Below, one piece after another: positions 43,136-54,319 of a DNA stretch of 64,000 nt; the first letter of the stretch is position 1, and each line of letters starts with the position of its first letter. Location: contig CAJNDS010002655.1 in NCBI GenBank assembly GCA_905221605.1, positions 124,001 through 188,000 on the forward strand, given 5' to 3'. The position numbers were made by a program, and so were the translations under genes. Source of the stretch: Symbiodinium natans (Eukaryota; Sar; Dinophyceae; Suessiales; Symbiodiniaceae). Under the pieces are notes generated by a model, which saw nothing but the letters and a program-made list of their open reading frames with translations, was not told the origin of the DNA and searched no databases.

Positions 43136-44225
43136 CATTGCCATTCAAGGCTCGAAGGCACAGACAAGCATCCTTTTCCAGACTCTTCAGGCTTCAAGTT
43201 CTTGCGATTTCAAGGTGGCTCTTCAGGTCGGACTGCGCTGCGTTCCACAGAGGGTCTGTGCAGCAGCCCTGCAGCAGCCTAATGCAAGTCTGACCCTACA
43301 GCAAGCCTGCAAAACCTGCTGCCTGCCCAGTTTCTCTTGTAAACATGAAAGGCGCACGGACGACAAAGAACGACGGAAGGAAACTTCTTTTAGGAAGACC
43401 CTTCAAGGGGAACCCTTGAAGCCCCCTTGAAGCCCCCTTGAAGTCTCCTTGAAGAACCTTTCGCTGAAGGGGACCATTTAGAAAAACAGCGTGATTCAGT
43501 GGAAACATGAAATAAACCCTTGAAGTTTTGAAAAAACTGTGCATTCATAGTGCACTGTGGTTTTTTCCCTCTGGGGCCTTTAACTGGAGAAGGATAGTTG
43601 AGAATTATCTTTCGAGTTCTCCCGCAGAAGGAAATTTTTTGTCTACACCCTTCTTGAATCTTGTTTTGCCCTGTGAAGTGAAGCCCCCTTTGAAGCCCCC
43701 TTGAAGCCCCCCTTGAAGCCCCCCTTGAAGCCCCCCTTGAAGCCCCCCTTGAAGCCCCCCTTTGAAGCTCCCCTTCAAGCCCCCCTTCAAGCCCCCCCCT
43801 TCAAGCCCCCCTTCAAGCCCCCCTTCAAGCCTTCGACCCTTCGCCCCCCCCCCCCTCCCCCACCCCCTCCCCCTTCACCCCCTCCCTTCAAGCCCCCTTC
43901 AGTCCGACCCTGCTTCAAGCCCCCCTTCAAGCCCCTTTGTACGAAGAAGGCCGGCCCAGCCCCTGTTTTCCCCGCATTTTTTAAGTGTAGTACTCGTGTA
44001 CAGGTCTGCTACACGCGCTTTCTCAAGACGTTTTTTCGGTTTACCAGTCTTTCAAATACTCAAGTAAGGCCTCACAATCCCCTTCAAGGGCTCCAAAAAC
44101 CTTATCAGAACCTCCCAGAGCCTTTTTCCAACTTTGCGGGCTGCCCGTTGGAAAAATCGCTGAAAAACGTGGTATCGCGCGGGTCCACATTCAGGACCGA
44201 CAAACGACAAGAAACATAGGACGCA
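43136..44225. repeat. 1.2-kb repeat copy B, right part, with target-site duplication
   Basis: Begins with CATTGCCATT (43136-43145), then follows copy A (CACAGACAAGCATCC; AGCAAGCCTGCAAAACCTGC; later GTACAGGTCTGCTACACGCG). Compared with copy A its middle carries a CCTTGAAGCCCCC/CCCTTCAAGCCCC tract (43395-43935), giving proline/lysine-rich spurious ORFs. Confidence 0.9.
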
Positions 44226-44329
44226 TCAGAGCCTGTACAGTTGACTCTCAATCGTTGTCTCTATTGCAATAGACTGGCCTACTTTTCTGCTGATGTGGTA
44301 AGAGGCATCCTTAAAAAAAAAATGCAAGT

Positions 44330-44760
44330 TTTCGAATCCCCCAAATTTGGTTCCACGAAATTTCGAAGTTAAAATTCGATGTCGAGGAAATTTCAGTTTC
44401 CACGATATTTGCGAGGGTTCCAAGTTTTCAAGAAATTGGAGTTTCCACAATATTTGCGATGGTTTCGACATTCCGGAATTTGAGCTCCGCAACGTGCGGA
44501 GATGCAGAGCACAGAAAGAGGGGAGAAGACAGCGGGTTGCGGCTAAACTGTCGTGTTTGATTTTGCGCGGACAACTCTGCAGGTTTTTTGCTGGTCGGAG
44601 TGCTAAAACCGTAGTGTGTTTTGCGTTTGTTCCGAGAGGTCATTTGTATGTTGAGAAACGCAAAACATAAGAGTTGTTGAAAAACGCAAGACGGTTTTTT
44701 TGGCGCCAACGCCAAAACCCGCAGAGAGGGTACGCACTCCTGGGCGCACACTGACAGACC
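44330..44760. repeat. Diverged relatives of the 42- and 72-bp satellites
   Basis: ATATTTGCGATGGTTTCGA and ATATTTGCGAGGGTTCCAAG are inverted, diverged forms of the 42-bp unit. At 44560-44630 a single copy resembles the 72-bp unit, and GCCAAAACCCGCAGAGAGGG at 44710 is an inverted fragment of it. Confidence 0.6.
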
Positions 44761-44910
44761 TCGCTGCCTCCGAGCCCCTACGACTTAAACCCAAACCTGG
44801 AACCTCTGTGGCGTCCGACTCGCCGACGTTGAAGAGGCATGTTTTTCAGTTTTGGATTGATGCGTTTCGCCTTTGCAAACAGGGCTTAGGGCATCACGGG
44901 CCTATTACTG

Positions 44911-45300
<390 letters not shown>

Positions 45301-45304
45301 ACGA

Positions 45305-47740
45305 CTAGTACTGCTGCTATTAGTACTGTTGCGACTAGACGACCATTGTCAATTTGCGGCACATGAGGGTGGTGCAAAACCGCTGCGGGAAGGAATTCAA
45401 ACAAATACTTGCGTGCTGTTCCATAGATGAGACAACTATACGAGAAGTGTTCGAATTAAATTTCAACATTTAAGGTTTAAACATGTTAAAAACAGTCCAA
45501 AAAGTGTAACCTTGTTGTGCAAAAAATGATCTTGAAAAGTTTGGATGTCTAGCAGCTTCCAAGATGCATTTGGCGACTGTTGGTGAATGACAACGGCGTT
45601 ATAGCAACTTGACAGATGCATGTGGCGACTGCTGGGGCAAGGGACGACGGCGTCATGGCAACTTGGAATAGACACATAAAAGTGTTCCAAAAACTTCAAC
45701 ATTTTTTCGAATCTTTCCAGGCATATTTTTCACTGACACGTATGTAAACATTGTTGGTATCGGTATATCAGCATGATCTCATTTCGTCTAGTGAAAGCTC
45801 CAGGAGCTTTCAAACAGTGGTTCAGGGTAAATACGCGCGGGACCCCAACGAAAACACGAAAAACCATGGATGCAGAGTGCTTGGTTGTTTCGAACTGCAA
45901 CTTTGTGCTGCTGGGTCGCGAGGGTCACGAGATGTGTTCGCTTTTGTTTGCAACTTGTGCTTAACAAAGAGTTGGCCATGCCTCCTTTGAGGTAAACTTC
46001 CGTCGGATACCTTGGCACCCTGCTTGCAACAGTCCTACAACAGCTTTCAAGCAAGCTGCACGGACTACAGCCTGCAGAAGCGCCTCTGCTGTGACTCTCA
46101 GCCACGTGCGTATTTGTTTTTGCTTTTTGTTCTTTGGGTGTTGTTGTTGTGCTGATGCGTCGCTCTTACGAGCCGTTCATTTCCCTTGCCATACCGTGCA
46201 GGATCGCCCAATGGGCAACTAACGCTGTAAAGAGGCTCTCGCGCAAAAAGGAAATCGAAGCCATGTGCGTATGACTGCAACTCTACCGTTTCCCCACATC
46301 AGTTTTGACTGCCTTCCCACGGCAAACATTGTTGAAAATCGAGAAATGGAGCGGCGCTTTGAACCACCTGAAAACTGAAGCCGACAGCTTGAGGCCCGTG
46401 GCTGTATGCACAAGTTGCGAGCCCTTGTGAATGGATAGTTGAAACGTTTAAGCGTTTTGGAGTCATTCCAGCCTTTGGCAGGCGGAAAGGAGAAGAGCTC
46501 ACCTCACTTTGGACGTGCAGGTTCAAGAGAAGCTTCTGTAAGATCCGGAGTAGACGCGTTGTCGCGGTCTGTTCTTGAGGTTGCATTGATTGTGCGATGG
46601 AAGTCATGGATGCATTCAGCTGGGTTATACACCGACACCGACGTCTTGCTTCAGAATCAACCAAATATCCCGATCAAGATCTGATCATTGGCCAGTTCCG
46701 TGCAATCTTGGACCAGGCACAGCTGTTGAACGGAAATCAGCTCGAAGCGATGGTTGTGACGCTGGGGCTTCGGATCCTTTCAGCGAGGCATGTGCAAAGA
46801 AAGGTTAAAACATAATGCATTCTCTTCGTCGCGTTTGGCGTCGGATGTCTCGGATATCGTACCTTTTCGCATCTCTGGCTCCGCAGAGGCAGTTTCCTTC
46901 GTGGACAGCCGCAAATGAACTTGAAAGCGTATGCTATTGCCGAAACGGCCGACGTGCTCAGTGAGCGTTTGCTGCAGGCGCCGGTTGAACGAGAATTGAC
47001 ACATGAGCCCTCAAACCAACAGTTGAAATCCGACGTCGAGGTAGCCGTGAAGCGTTGGTGCGTGAGTAGTTCGCGTAGGAGGGGCCTTCAGAAAATCCAT
47101 GTCTGTCTGTCACGCAATGTTGCTTCACATGATTTAGCTGCAAAGTGCAAGCAATGGGATTTAACCTTCATCCACAATCAGAACATGCCGCGACGTGGCA
47201 TGCTACCGGAAAGTGCATGTGATGCTGGATAGAGATAGGTGGTCCTGTCTGTGTTTCGGCTCAGCTGAAATGTCGCAGCTCTCACCAGTTTCATGTTGAT
47301 CCCCGGCTGCAGGAAATGCTTTTGCGAACAGAGTGCTTGGGAAGAGGACTTGAAATTTCTAAGGACTGCGAAACGCATATCATTCCGCACGACATGCATG
47401 TTGTGTTCCTCCTCGCTCCTTGGCATGTTGACACTGTTGGAGCTTTTGGTGCTAAAAACCCGAATCGAAATTTCATTAGGCCATCGCCCCGCTGCTCCAT
47501 GCAGCTCGTATTGACTTCAAGGACGGAGGGAAGTTCGGAGAGGTTCAGTGTAAGTCCCAGCATGTCAGTTCCTAGTTTCGGTTCTCTGTTGCGACAATGA
47601 AAAGGATGCCGCCGCTTCGCCCGAAACCGCAGCTGAGGAGATTTCCCTGCGAGCTTGCATGACTGGTTGAATTTTTGAGGCGTTGTAGTTTCTCACGATA
47701 GTACAACTTGTCAAGCTTGCATGGATGCCGGGATAGAGCC
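45305..47740. other. No gene supported
   Basis: Only short ORFs. The most protein-like is a plus-strand segment at 46675-46790 (IIGQFRAILDQAQLLNGNQL), which could be an exon of the gene that follows, but no borders could be fixed. Flanks of the triplet tract show nothing else. Confidence 0.5.
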
Positions 47741-47748
47741 AGGACCTG

Positions 47749-50700
47749 ATGGGAGGAAATGCAAAATTGCAGCGGCTGAGGGCATTCAACGCGACTGGTT
47801 TTCGCATGCTCCGAGAGGGTGCCGACCTTCCACTGGTGGCAACGAGTTTCGCCGAGACGGACACTGCCAAAGATTTGCCGTTGGAGTGGAGATCACAACT
47901 GAAGATCGTAAGCAAGCTCGGAGAGGGCTCGTTTGGAACAGTCTACAAGTGCCAAGTCCTGTGTGCCAGCACACCGTCATACGTAACAGTGAAGTTCATA
48001 GAAGGAAAATCCTCCATGGTGAAGAGGGAGATCAAGCTGCTAAAAAAGATGAGCGGAGTTTCAGATTTCTGTGTTTCAGCGATTGGCTCGCCCTCTTCCA
48101 TTGACACGGAGACCGGCTACTGGATCATGACCCTGTGGCTGACATGAAAGCGACTAGTAACTTTCGGAAGGGGCTGCCATGCCCTCAGCTAACCCTAAAC
48201 CCTAAACCCTAAACCCTAAACCCTAAACCCTAAACCCTAAACCCTAAACCCAAAACCCTAAACCCTAAACCCCAAGCCCCTTCATCCTTGAGCTCAGGAT
48301 GCCCCTCATGAACAGCGGCGAGCTTCAAGACTTGCTCCTGCGGTGCGAGGCAAGCACCTGCAGGAACTGCAGCAGTACCAGGAACTGCTGGTCCAAGCTC
48401 AAGGCGTGGCCTCTGCACTTCTGTGAGACTCCTGGTGTGTGCATTGGGGTGGCCCTGCAGGCTCCTTACACGACTCCCTACATGCTCGCGCTCTTTCTCG
48501 ACGTCGTCAAGGGCGTGAGGGCGTTTCATGAACAGACGGGCTATCTTCACGCGGACTTGAAGTCGGGAGCCCTAAAGAAACAGCCTCTTAAGTCAGAAGC
48601 AGCCGGAGGCTTGAAAGTCGCACTTGCCTTTGAGTTGAGGCCCGAGAATGTGATGATCAACTGTGGCTTGGATGAAAGCTATTCAGGATGTCTTCTGTTC
48701 TGGGGCATGTCGTTCCGGCCAATGTCTACTGAGTTCCAACCAAATGGCATGTGTGGAAGAAAGTATGCTTCTGAGGTGAGGCTGACAGCTGCTTCGCGGC
48801 GGTCATCGACTTGGGTCTGGCTTGCGATCCCAGAAAGCCTCGCCAATGCGGCCGCCGCGGCACTCCCGGGTATGTTGCCCCTGAGGCATCAAAAAGGGAG
48901 GGGCCTACTTCTTCGTGTCAGTTTTGCGCTTGTTCTTTTTTGCCAGGTCTCTGGTCGCTGGTCTGATTCGATTTGCTTGTCCTGTCGCCGGTTGGTTCCC
49001 TTAAAAAAGATTTGCACGATGCCACCACAGAATTCAATTTGGGTGGCACGCCCTGAACCGTAAACGCAGATGGAAACCACAACCCCCTAACAAGATGCTA
49101 GGTTGCCAGCCGGAAAAGCTCCAGAAGTAGACTGTCATTTACAACTCATACTTTGAGCGATGATACTGGGCTAACCCGAAAAAGAAAGGCATAAGTCGAA
49201 AAGAAGTCTGTCATGACAAACTCGAAGAAGATGTTCGGGCTGAAGACTTCAGACTCTTTAAACCTTAGAACCTTAACAACAATGTGCTTCGCCAACCCCC
49301 TCGCAACCCTTGTTTTTTTTTTCCATCCATGGCTTGCAACCTTTGTGTGGGTGGGATTGATGGGCGTCGACCTGCTCCGCAGGCTGTAGCAATGGTAGAA
49401 ACACTCGCAACGGTTGTGATCATCATATGAGGTCATCATCTAGTGAGTGGCTTGCAGTCATTAACCATTGTCAATCAGTCAATGAAGGCAACCTTTCCAA
49501 ACGATTTGCATCTGTGGATCTGTGGAGGTCTTGCTCTAGCAGAACCTATGGCATGCAAAGCGGAAACCAAACCGCTCAAAACTCTGTGGAGGTGCCAAGC
49601 CACTGGCTCACTAAGCCAAGCGAAGCCGAGCGCATATCACGACTGACCTGTCGGGACTTCAGGAATGCTCGCAACTGTTGTAATCAAGAGATCGATGAAA
49701 CTTTTAGTTGCTCGGATATGATGTGCAGTCGTGACGTGAAACAACGGTTCGACTCGCGCGACAGCATGCCGGGTCCAACCAAACCATTCAAGACTTTCTG
49801 CAAAGTGCTACAGCGCAGACAAGCCACATCAAACGCAACCGCTGAAAAGCTTGTTGATGTCTGTCGGCCCATCCCGACCCACGTGTTAATACTGCCCAAT
49901 TCTAGCTGATGTAGCACCTGCTCCAATGGGGATATTTGCAGCTCGTAAACGCATATTGCAACCTGGAGAAGCCGCCAAGCCTTCCTCCCAACACTCCGCC
50001 CAAGCTCAAGCCAAGCCAGCCGAATGCCCAAGCAAGATCAACCAAGCAAACCCCCCCTTTTTTTGGATTTTGTTTTCGATCCATGCCTTGACAGGCTGCC
50101 TTGACCATTGATTTCCTGTAGCGATTAGAAGACAGTGTTAAGAAGGCCTATTGAATGGAAGGAACGTGATAAACTGTAAGGGGATGAAGGTTTTCGTGTT
50201 GAAATTAAATAGGGTGTTTGACTCCTTGACGCTTTTACCAAAGCAAATGCAAAAAAGTGATCAAAACAGCCTCCACCCTCCAAAAAGCGATGCCCAGACT
50301 TGTCGATGCTTGCAAGAACATCTGTCCCGTGCAGAGGTGTGGAATGACGATTCGCGTGGTGCACGGTTGCCCTCGCGTGATGTTTGGGCATTGGGCGCCA
50401 TCTTGTATGAGGTGGTTTACTCACACCTCCCTCCATTCTACGCAGATCGCAATGGCAGCAAGGCGGGCGGCTGGCAAAATCTGAATGATGATGATGCACT
50501 GCTTGAACATGCCATGACATGGCCCGTTTCCTGCTGACTGCCAGGCGACAGCGTACAACCCACATGATGATCCGAACATTCCAAAGCCTCCCAAAGCCAT
50601 CGACGAGTTGGTCATTCATATGCTGGAGCCCGATTTTGAGCAGCGCCCGAACATGAGCGTGATAGAGTCGAGCCTGCAGGCCAACGGTTGCAACCAGAAC

Positions 50701-50979
50701 AATTCCCGAAGCCCAGACGTAGACACCTTGAGGCCCGCACACGCTTGTTCGAGGCCATCATTGAGTCGACGAGTGACCCTAAACCCTAAACCCTAAACCC
50801 TAAACCCTAAACCCTAAACCCTAGACCCTAAACCCTAAACCCTACATGTTCGAGGCCGTCATTGAGTCGACGAGCGACTGGCGTGCCCGGAACATGGTTG
50901 CCGAGTCATCGTCCGAGCGGGGAGCAACTGCCCCGATCCCGAGCTGCCTCTCAGAGCTGCTCGGCACCCTTTGGTCTTC
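47749..50979 (+). CDS. Protein kinase, split gene, non-RD type
   Basis: Catalytic motifs appear in order on separate exons: Gly loop and Lys in the first (LGEGSFGTVYKC, YVTVKF, about 47885-48126); PLMNSGELQDLLLRCE (48298-48349); YMLALFLDVVKGVRAFHEQT, then YLHADLK (48461-48562); ENVMIN (from about 48641); VIDLGLACD and GTPGYVAPE (about 48793-48885); RDVWALGAILYEVVYSHLPP (50337-50462); then IPKPPKAIDELVIHMLEP and EQRPNM (50545-50679); RTRLFE (50733-50753); AVIESTSDWRARNM (from 50855). Most borders are AG|GC...AG|G. HRD is HAD and DFG is DLG, so it is a non-RD kinase; the other catalytic residues are present. Substrate and subfamily unknown. Unsure: the true start, the exon 1-2 junction, the short introns near 48563-48640 and 48690-48792, and the 3' end. 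Confidence 0.85.
48191..48272. repeat. CCCTAAA array in kinase intron 1
   Basis: About 11 heptamers ending 25 bp before the AG of the second kinase exon, the acceptor-side position and polarity also seen in P1. Confidence 0.9.
50747..50878 (+). repeat. 31-bp direct duplication around a CCCTAAA array (101-nt intron)
   Basis: Two 31-bp copies (50747-50777 and 50848-50878) with two mismatches, sharing GTTCGAGGCC at their start, flank a CCCTAAA array (50778-50845). Splicing TTCGAG|GCC...TTCGAG|GCC removes exactly one copy plus the array and restores one reading frame (RTRLFE then AVIEST). Confidence 0.85.
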
Positions 50980-51830
50980 GGGTTTAGGGTTTAGGGTTTA
51001 GGGTTTAGGCTACAGCATCTTCACAACGCGAACCCTTTACGGATCACAACCCTTGCGATGCCTGAAAGGATCCATCAAGTTCACGATGTGGGGGACAGCG
51101 GGTTTGGGGTTTAATTTCATGGTTTGGGGTTTCCCCCCTCCCCCTGTGGTTCGTGCTGGGTGTATGGTTGGATACCAGGGGGCACCCGGCAGCTGCGAAA
51201 CCTTAGCCCTGCAGAAGCTGAAATGGAAGCTGTTCACCTCCTCAAGATGGTCAGGTCTCATGCTGACCCGTGATGCCCATCAAGTGCATGTGATGCGTCC
51301 AGACGCGCCTGAGAACCGGTCGAAAGACCTGCAATGATATTGCACCTAGCTTGTGCAAACGCCAACCTCTGCAAATACATCGTGTTTCGTTTGTGCCTTT
51401 ACAATCGCACGCCAGCCTCAAGCAGCCAAATTGCCTGCTGTCCAGGCCCGTGTGCAATTTGCCTCATAGGAAAGACTTGTGCCTTCTTTTGTCGAAGTGC
51501 AAAACGAGATCACCCGAGCAGATCTTATATCATTCAGCCTACGCATAACCTGGTTAAGGGTTTAGTCCAGTCGGCCACAATATGGTATGTCACGTCGAGG
51601 GTTGCTTTGGCCACTGTCGTCGGGATTCCCACAGCGGACAATCAAGTCGAAGCCGCCCGTTCAGTGCAACCCATATGACAAAGTTCTCGGTGCCCGTCGG
51701 ATCCCTCAGACATAGGTGAACTTTCATGCTTAAAAGCACAACAAAGTGATGGGAATTTTCGTTGGCCAAAGTTCCACGTGGAAGTGCTCTGTTTCAGGTT
51801 TAGGGTTTAGAGTTTAGGGCTTAGGGTGTT
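50980..51830. repeat. TTTAGGG arrays 3' of the kinase exons
   Basis: Short arrays at 50980-51009 and, degenerate, at 51797-51830. The first follows the last recognised kinase segment and has the polarity expected on its donor side. The sequence between shows no clear exon. Confidence 0.7.
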
Positions 51831-52211
51831 TGGATAACTTTCTCAAAGTTGCACTGAATTGCACAGCAAAAGATAGATCTGTGGGCGAGTCTTGGCCATC
51901 CGGGTAAGATGCCAGTATCGCTTGAAAGAGTTCCGCCCTGACGGCAGACACCCTCGCCCGAATAACAAAAAGTTGCTTGGTTCTGTGTCTTTCGGCTCCA
52001 CTCTACATTGACAGTGTGGGGTGTTGGGTTCTTGGCCAGATAGCTACGCTGTTTTATTGTGCAAATTTTGAAATTTTGGATGCAGCAAGATGTGATAGTC
52101 GTGCTGACAGAAGTTGTGGCAAGACGTTCGGGTTTGTCAGTACGCACGTTAGCATGTTAGCATGCGAAACAGTTTTTGCGCATAGGATTTGCCGACATTG
52201 CAGAAAGTCGC

Positions 52212-52688
52212 ATGGCAGACTCTGATCTGGAAGATGATTCGTACAGAGTGGATAAGGAGGAGCGGCATCGGCAAGCGGCGACCGCAACTGCCTGGGCATC
52301 CGTGTCCTTGATCACCGGGGTAGTATTGGTCTATACTGCCATGTCGGGTTCGAAGTCCGAAGCCATCTATTTGATGGACAAGGTGGTACGCTTCGACACA
52401 GCAGGGCCGTACGGCGAGGATCTTGAAGGGGCGTCCCAAGTGCTGACAGCTCTGATGCTGGTGCGCATCATGCTTTTTGTGGGCTTGGCGGTGGTCGTGA
52501 CCAGCCTCATCGGCATCACTGCAAGCACTGGCAAGCATAAATGCCTCGCCGCCACGTACGGCTCCCTCTCTGTGGCTTGTGCCGGCGTGATGCTGGTGTT
52601 GGCCATGCAAGTGCTGCAGCGGATATGGGTGGTGACGCCTCTGGTAGAAAGACAGGCGCCCTCCACGGCTCTTGCACTCCAATGTTGA
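52212..52688 (+). CDS. Small multi-pass membrane protein (158 aa)
   Basis: First in-frame ATG at 52212, stop at 52688. The N terminus is acidic and cytosol-like (MADSDLEDDSYRVDKEERHR). Three hydrophobic segments follow: SVSLITGVVLVYTAM (residues about 34-48), LTALMLVRIMLFVGLAVVVT (about 84-103) and LSVACAGVMLVLAMQVL (about 124-140), with a 35-residue loop after the first. The layout recalls four-helix membrane proteins such as MARVEL or tetraspanin types with a helix missing, but no signature motif is present, so function is unknown. It appears intronless, unlike its neighbours, which could reflect a retrocopy; no spliced-leader relic was found upstream. Confidence 0.6.
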   Translation: MADSDLEDDSYRVDKEERHRQAATATAWASVSLITGVVLVYTAMSGSKSEAIYLMDKVVRFDTAGPYGEDLEGASQVLTALMLVRIMLFVGLAVVVTSLIGITASTGKHKCLAATYGSLSVACAGVMLVLAMQVLQRIWVVTPLVERQAPSTALALQC

Positions 52689-52699
52689 TTTCTTGTCCT

Positions 52700-53953
52700 T
52701 TACATGTAGTCACAGCATGTTGCCACATACACGACGACCCTGGTCCTTGTTGAAGTTGTTCTACTGATTCCAAAGTTGCACCCCAGCTTTAGACCTTGAC
52801 GCCCGAAATCCGAAATCCTTATATAGATGGCCCCCAACCCAACCCCAACAAGCGGCGAAGTTTTTTAAACTCTAAAGCGGGCCCCCCTGAGGTGGACCAT
52901 CTTTGCAATGCAAGCATCTACCTTCAGCCGGGGCTGCAGGGGGAGGGCTTATGGCAGTTCTGGGGGGTTGGGCTGACCGCCCGCAGGTGAACCAAGTACT
53001 TTTGGCTTTCATCTGTCCGGGATGTCCGGGCTTGTGGTTTGATGTCTGGCTTCAAGATGACGGGTTCATGGCGGTGAGGGTTGGTGGTTGACGTTCAAGT
53101 TGTAGCGATGCGGTGACGTGTTAGGGCGAGGTGAGGAGACACTGCAGGGCATGCAAGGCGCCAGGTCTGGTCGTAACCATCCAACAGCATCCAAAAGCAA
53201 CAAAAACTCCCACCCCCCCTTTTTTCCCGAGCTGCTAAGACTCCCTCTCCCAAGTGCAGTGTGAGACATGAGTCCCAAGGCTGGGTAATGCCTTGGACTG
53301 CGGCTGGGCAGCTCGTGTTGGGAAAGAGGGCGCGGCTCAGCCGCATGAGAGCCAGTCAGCCCTGGTCTCAACTGTGCCTGTACTCATCCATGGTTGACAG
53401 CGCTCTGCGGATGCTGATGCTTGCTATCTTACAAGTAGTCGTCTCCTTGAGGGCACCTGATCAGAACGAACCGCTGTCACGGCCTGGCCCCTTTGACGGA
53501 AGCCCTTGCCACCTGCACTTGGAGTCCCGAAGCCATGAGCCCCTAACGTACTGACCCCGGTCAGATCGACGAGTGTGGTGCCGCTTGCCGCTGGAAGATC
53601 AGCCTGCTGGAGGACGTACAGGCAGGAAGTTGGAAGTGCGTCTTGTGCTCGCGTGCGGCTGTAGTCAGTCATCCGTCTTGTGCCACTTTCCATGCACCGA
53701 ACAGGTTTCGGTTCCGATGTTGGCCGTAGTTTCCGCTCACTCTTCGAAGAATAATAATTGACCTTCACCCCAGAAAGCGTGAAAAGAGCTTGGGCACCAA
53801 ACGCTTTGAGCCTGAAGTCCACCTTGGGGGTCGTCGAGTTGGGCCGCTACCCAAGTTGAGGCAAGAGCCGAAAGATGCCGAAAGAGCCGAAAGATGCCTG
53901 GGGTTTAGGGTTTAGGGTTTAGGGTTTAGGGTTTAGGGTTTAGGGTTTAGGGT
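52700..53953. other. No gene supported; TTTAGGG array at the right end
   Basis: Short ORFs only. An array of about seven heptamers lies at 53900-53953, preceded by a tandem GAGCCGAAAGATGCC motif (53868-53899). Confidence 0.55.
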
Positions 53954-54132
53954 AAAAAATCCAAGGCTGCAGTTTCTGCAACCCTCTCCCCACCAAACCT
54001 GACTGCCGGTGCACAGCTGTACACGTGGTCCCAGCTTCGACAGAAATCCCGTATTGGCCCTGACTTGCAATTGGCCAAGGGTTTCATTTTTCCGAGCCCA
54101 TCAGGCCCTGGCCATTTCGACACAGAAAAAGT

Positions 54133-54319
54133 CCCTAAACCCTAAACCCTAAACCCTAACCCCTAAACCCTAAACCCTCCCGAACAAATGAGCTCTTCTG
54201 AGCCCTGCAAGGCATGTCGGCTCATGCCTCAGCTGTGCGAGTCGTTCTTGTACAAGGCCGTCTCGTGGCGTGGCATTTGCGGTTGAAGGGTTTAGGGTTT
54301 AGGGTTTAGGGTTTAGGGT
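54133..54319 (+). other. Inverted arrays around a candidate start exon
   Basis: CCCTAAA copies (54133-54178) and TTTAGGG copies (54286-54319) frame an ATG-started segment 54188-54256 encoding MSSSEPCKACRLMPQLCESF plus LYK, ending AAG|GCC. The CxxC-containing segment looks like protein, but no continuation was found and a second frame is also open. Confidence 0.35.

Noticed and set aside
43701-44219. Lys/Pro-rich 172-codon ORF
   Set aside because: Arises from the CCTTGAAG-type low-complexity tract inside repeat copy B.
50125-50742. 205-codon minus ORF
   Set aside because: Shadow of the kinase exons on the plus strand.
52150-52215. Spliced-leader relic upstream of the intronless membrane-protein gene
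   Set aside because: I looked for the dinoflagellate spliced-leader 3' end (TTTGGCTCAAG) there and saw no match.
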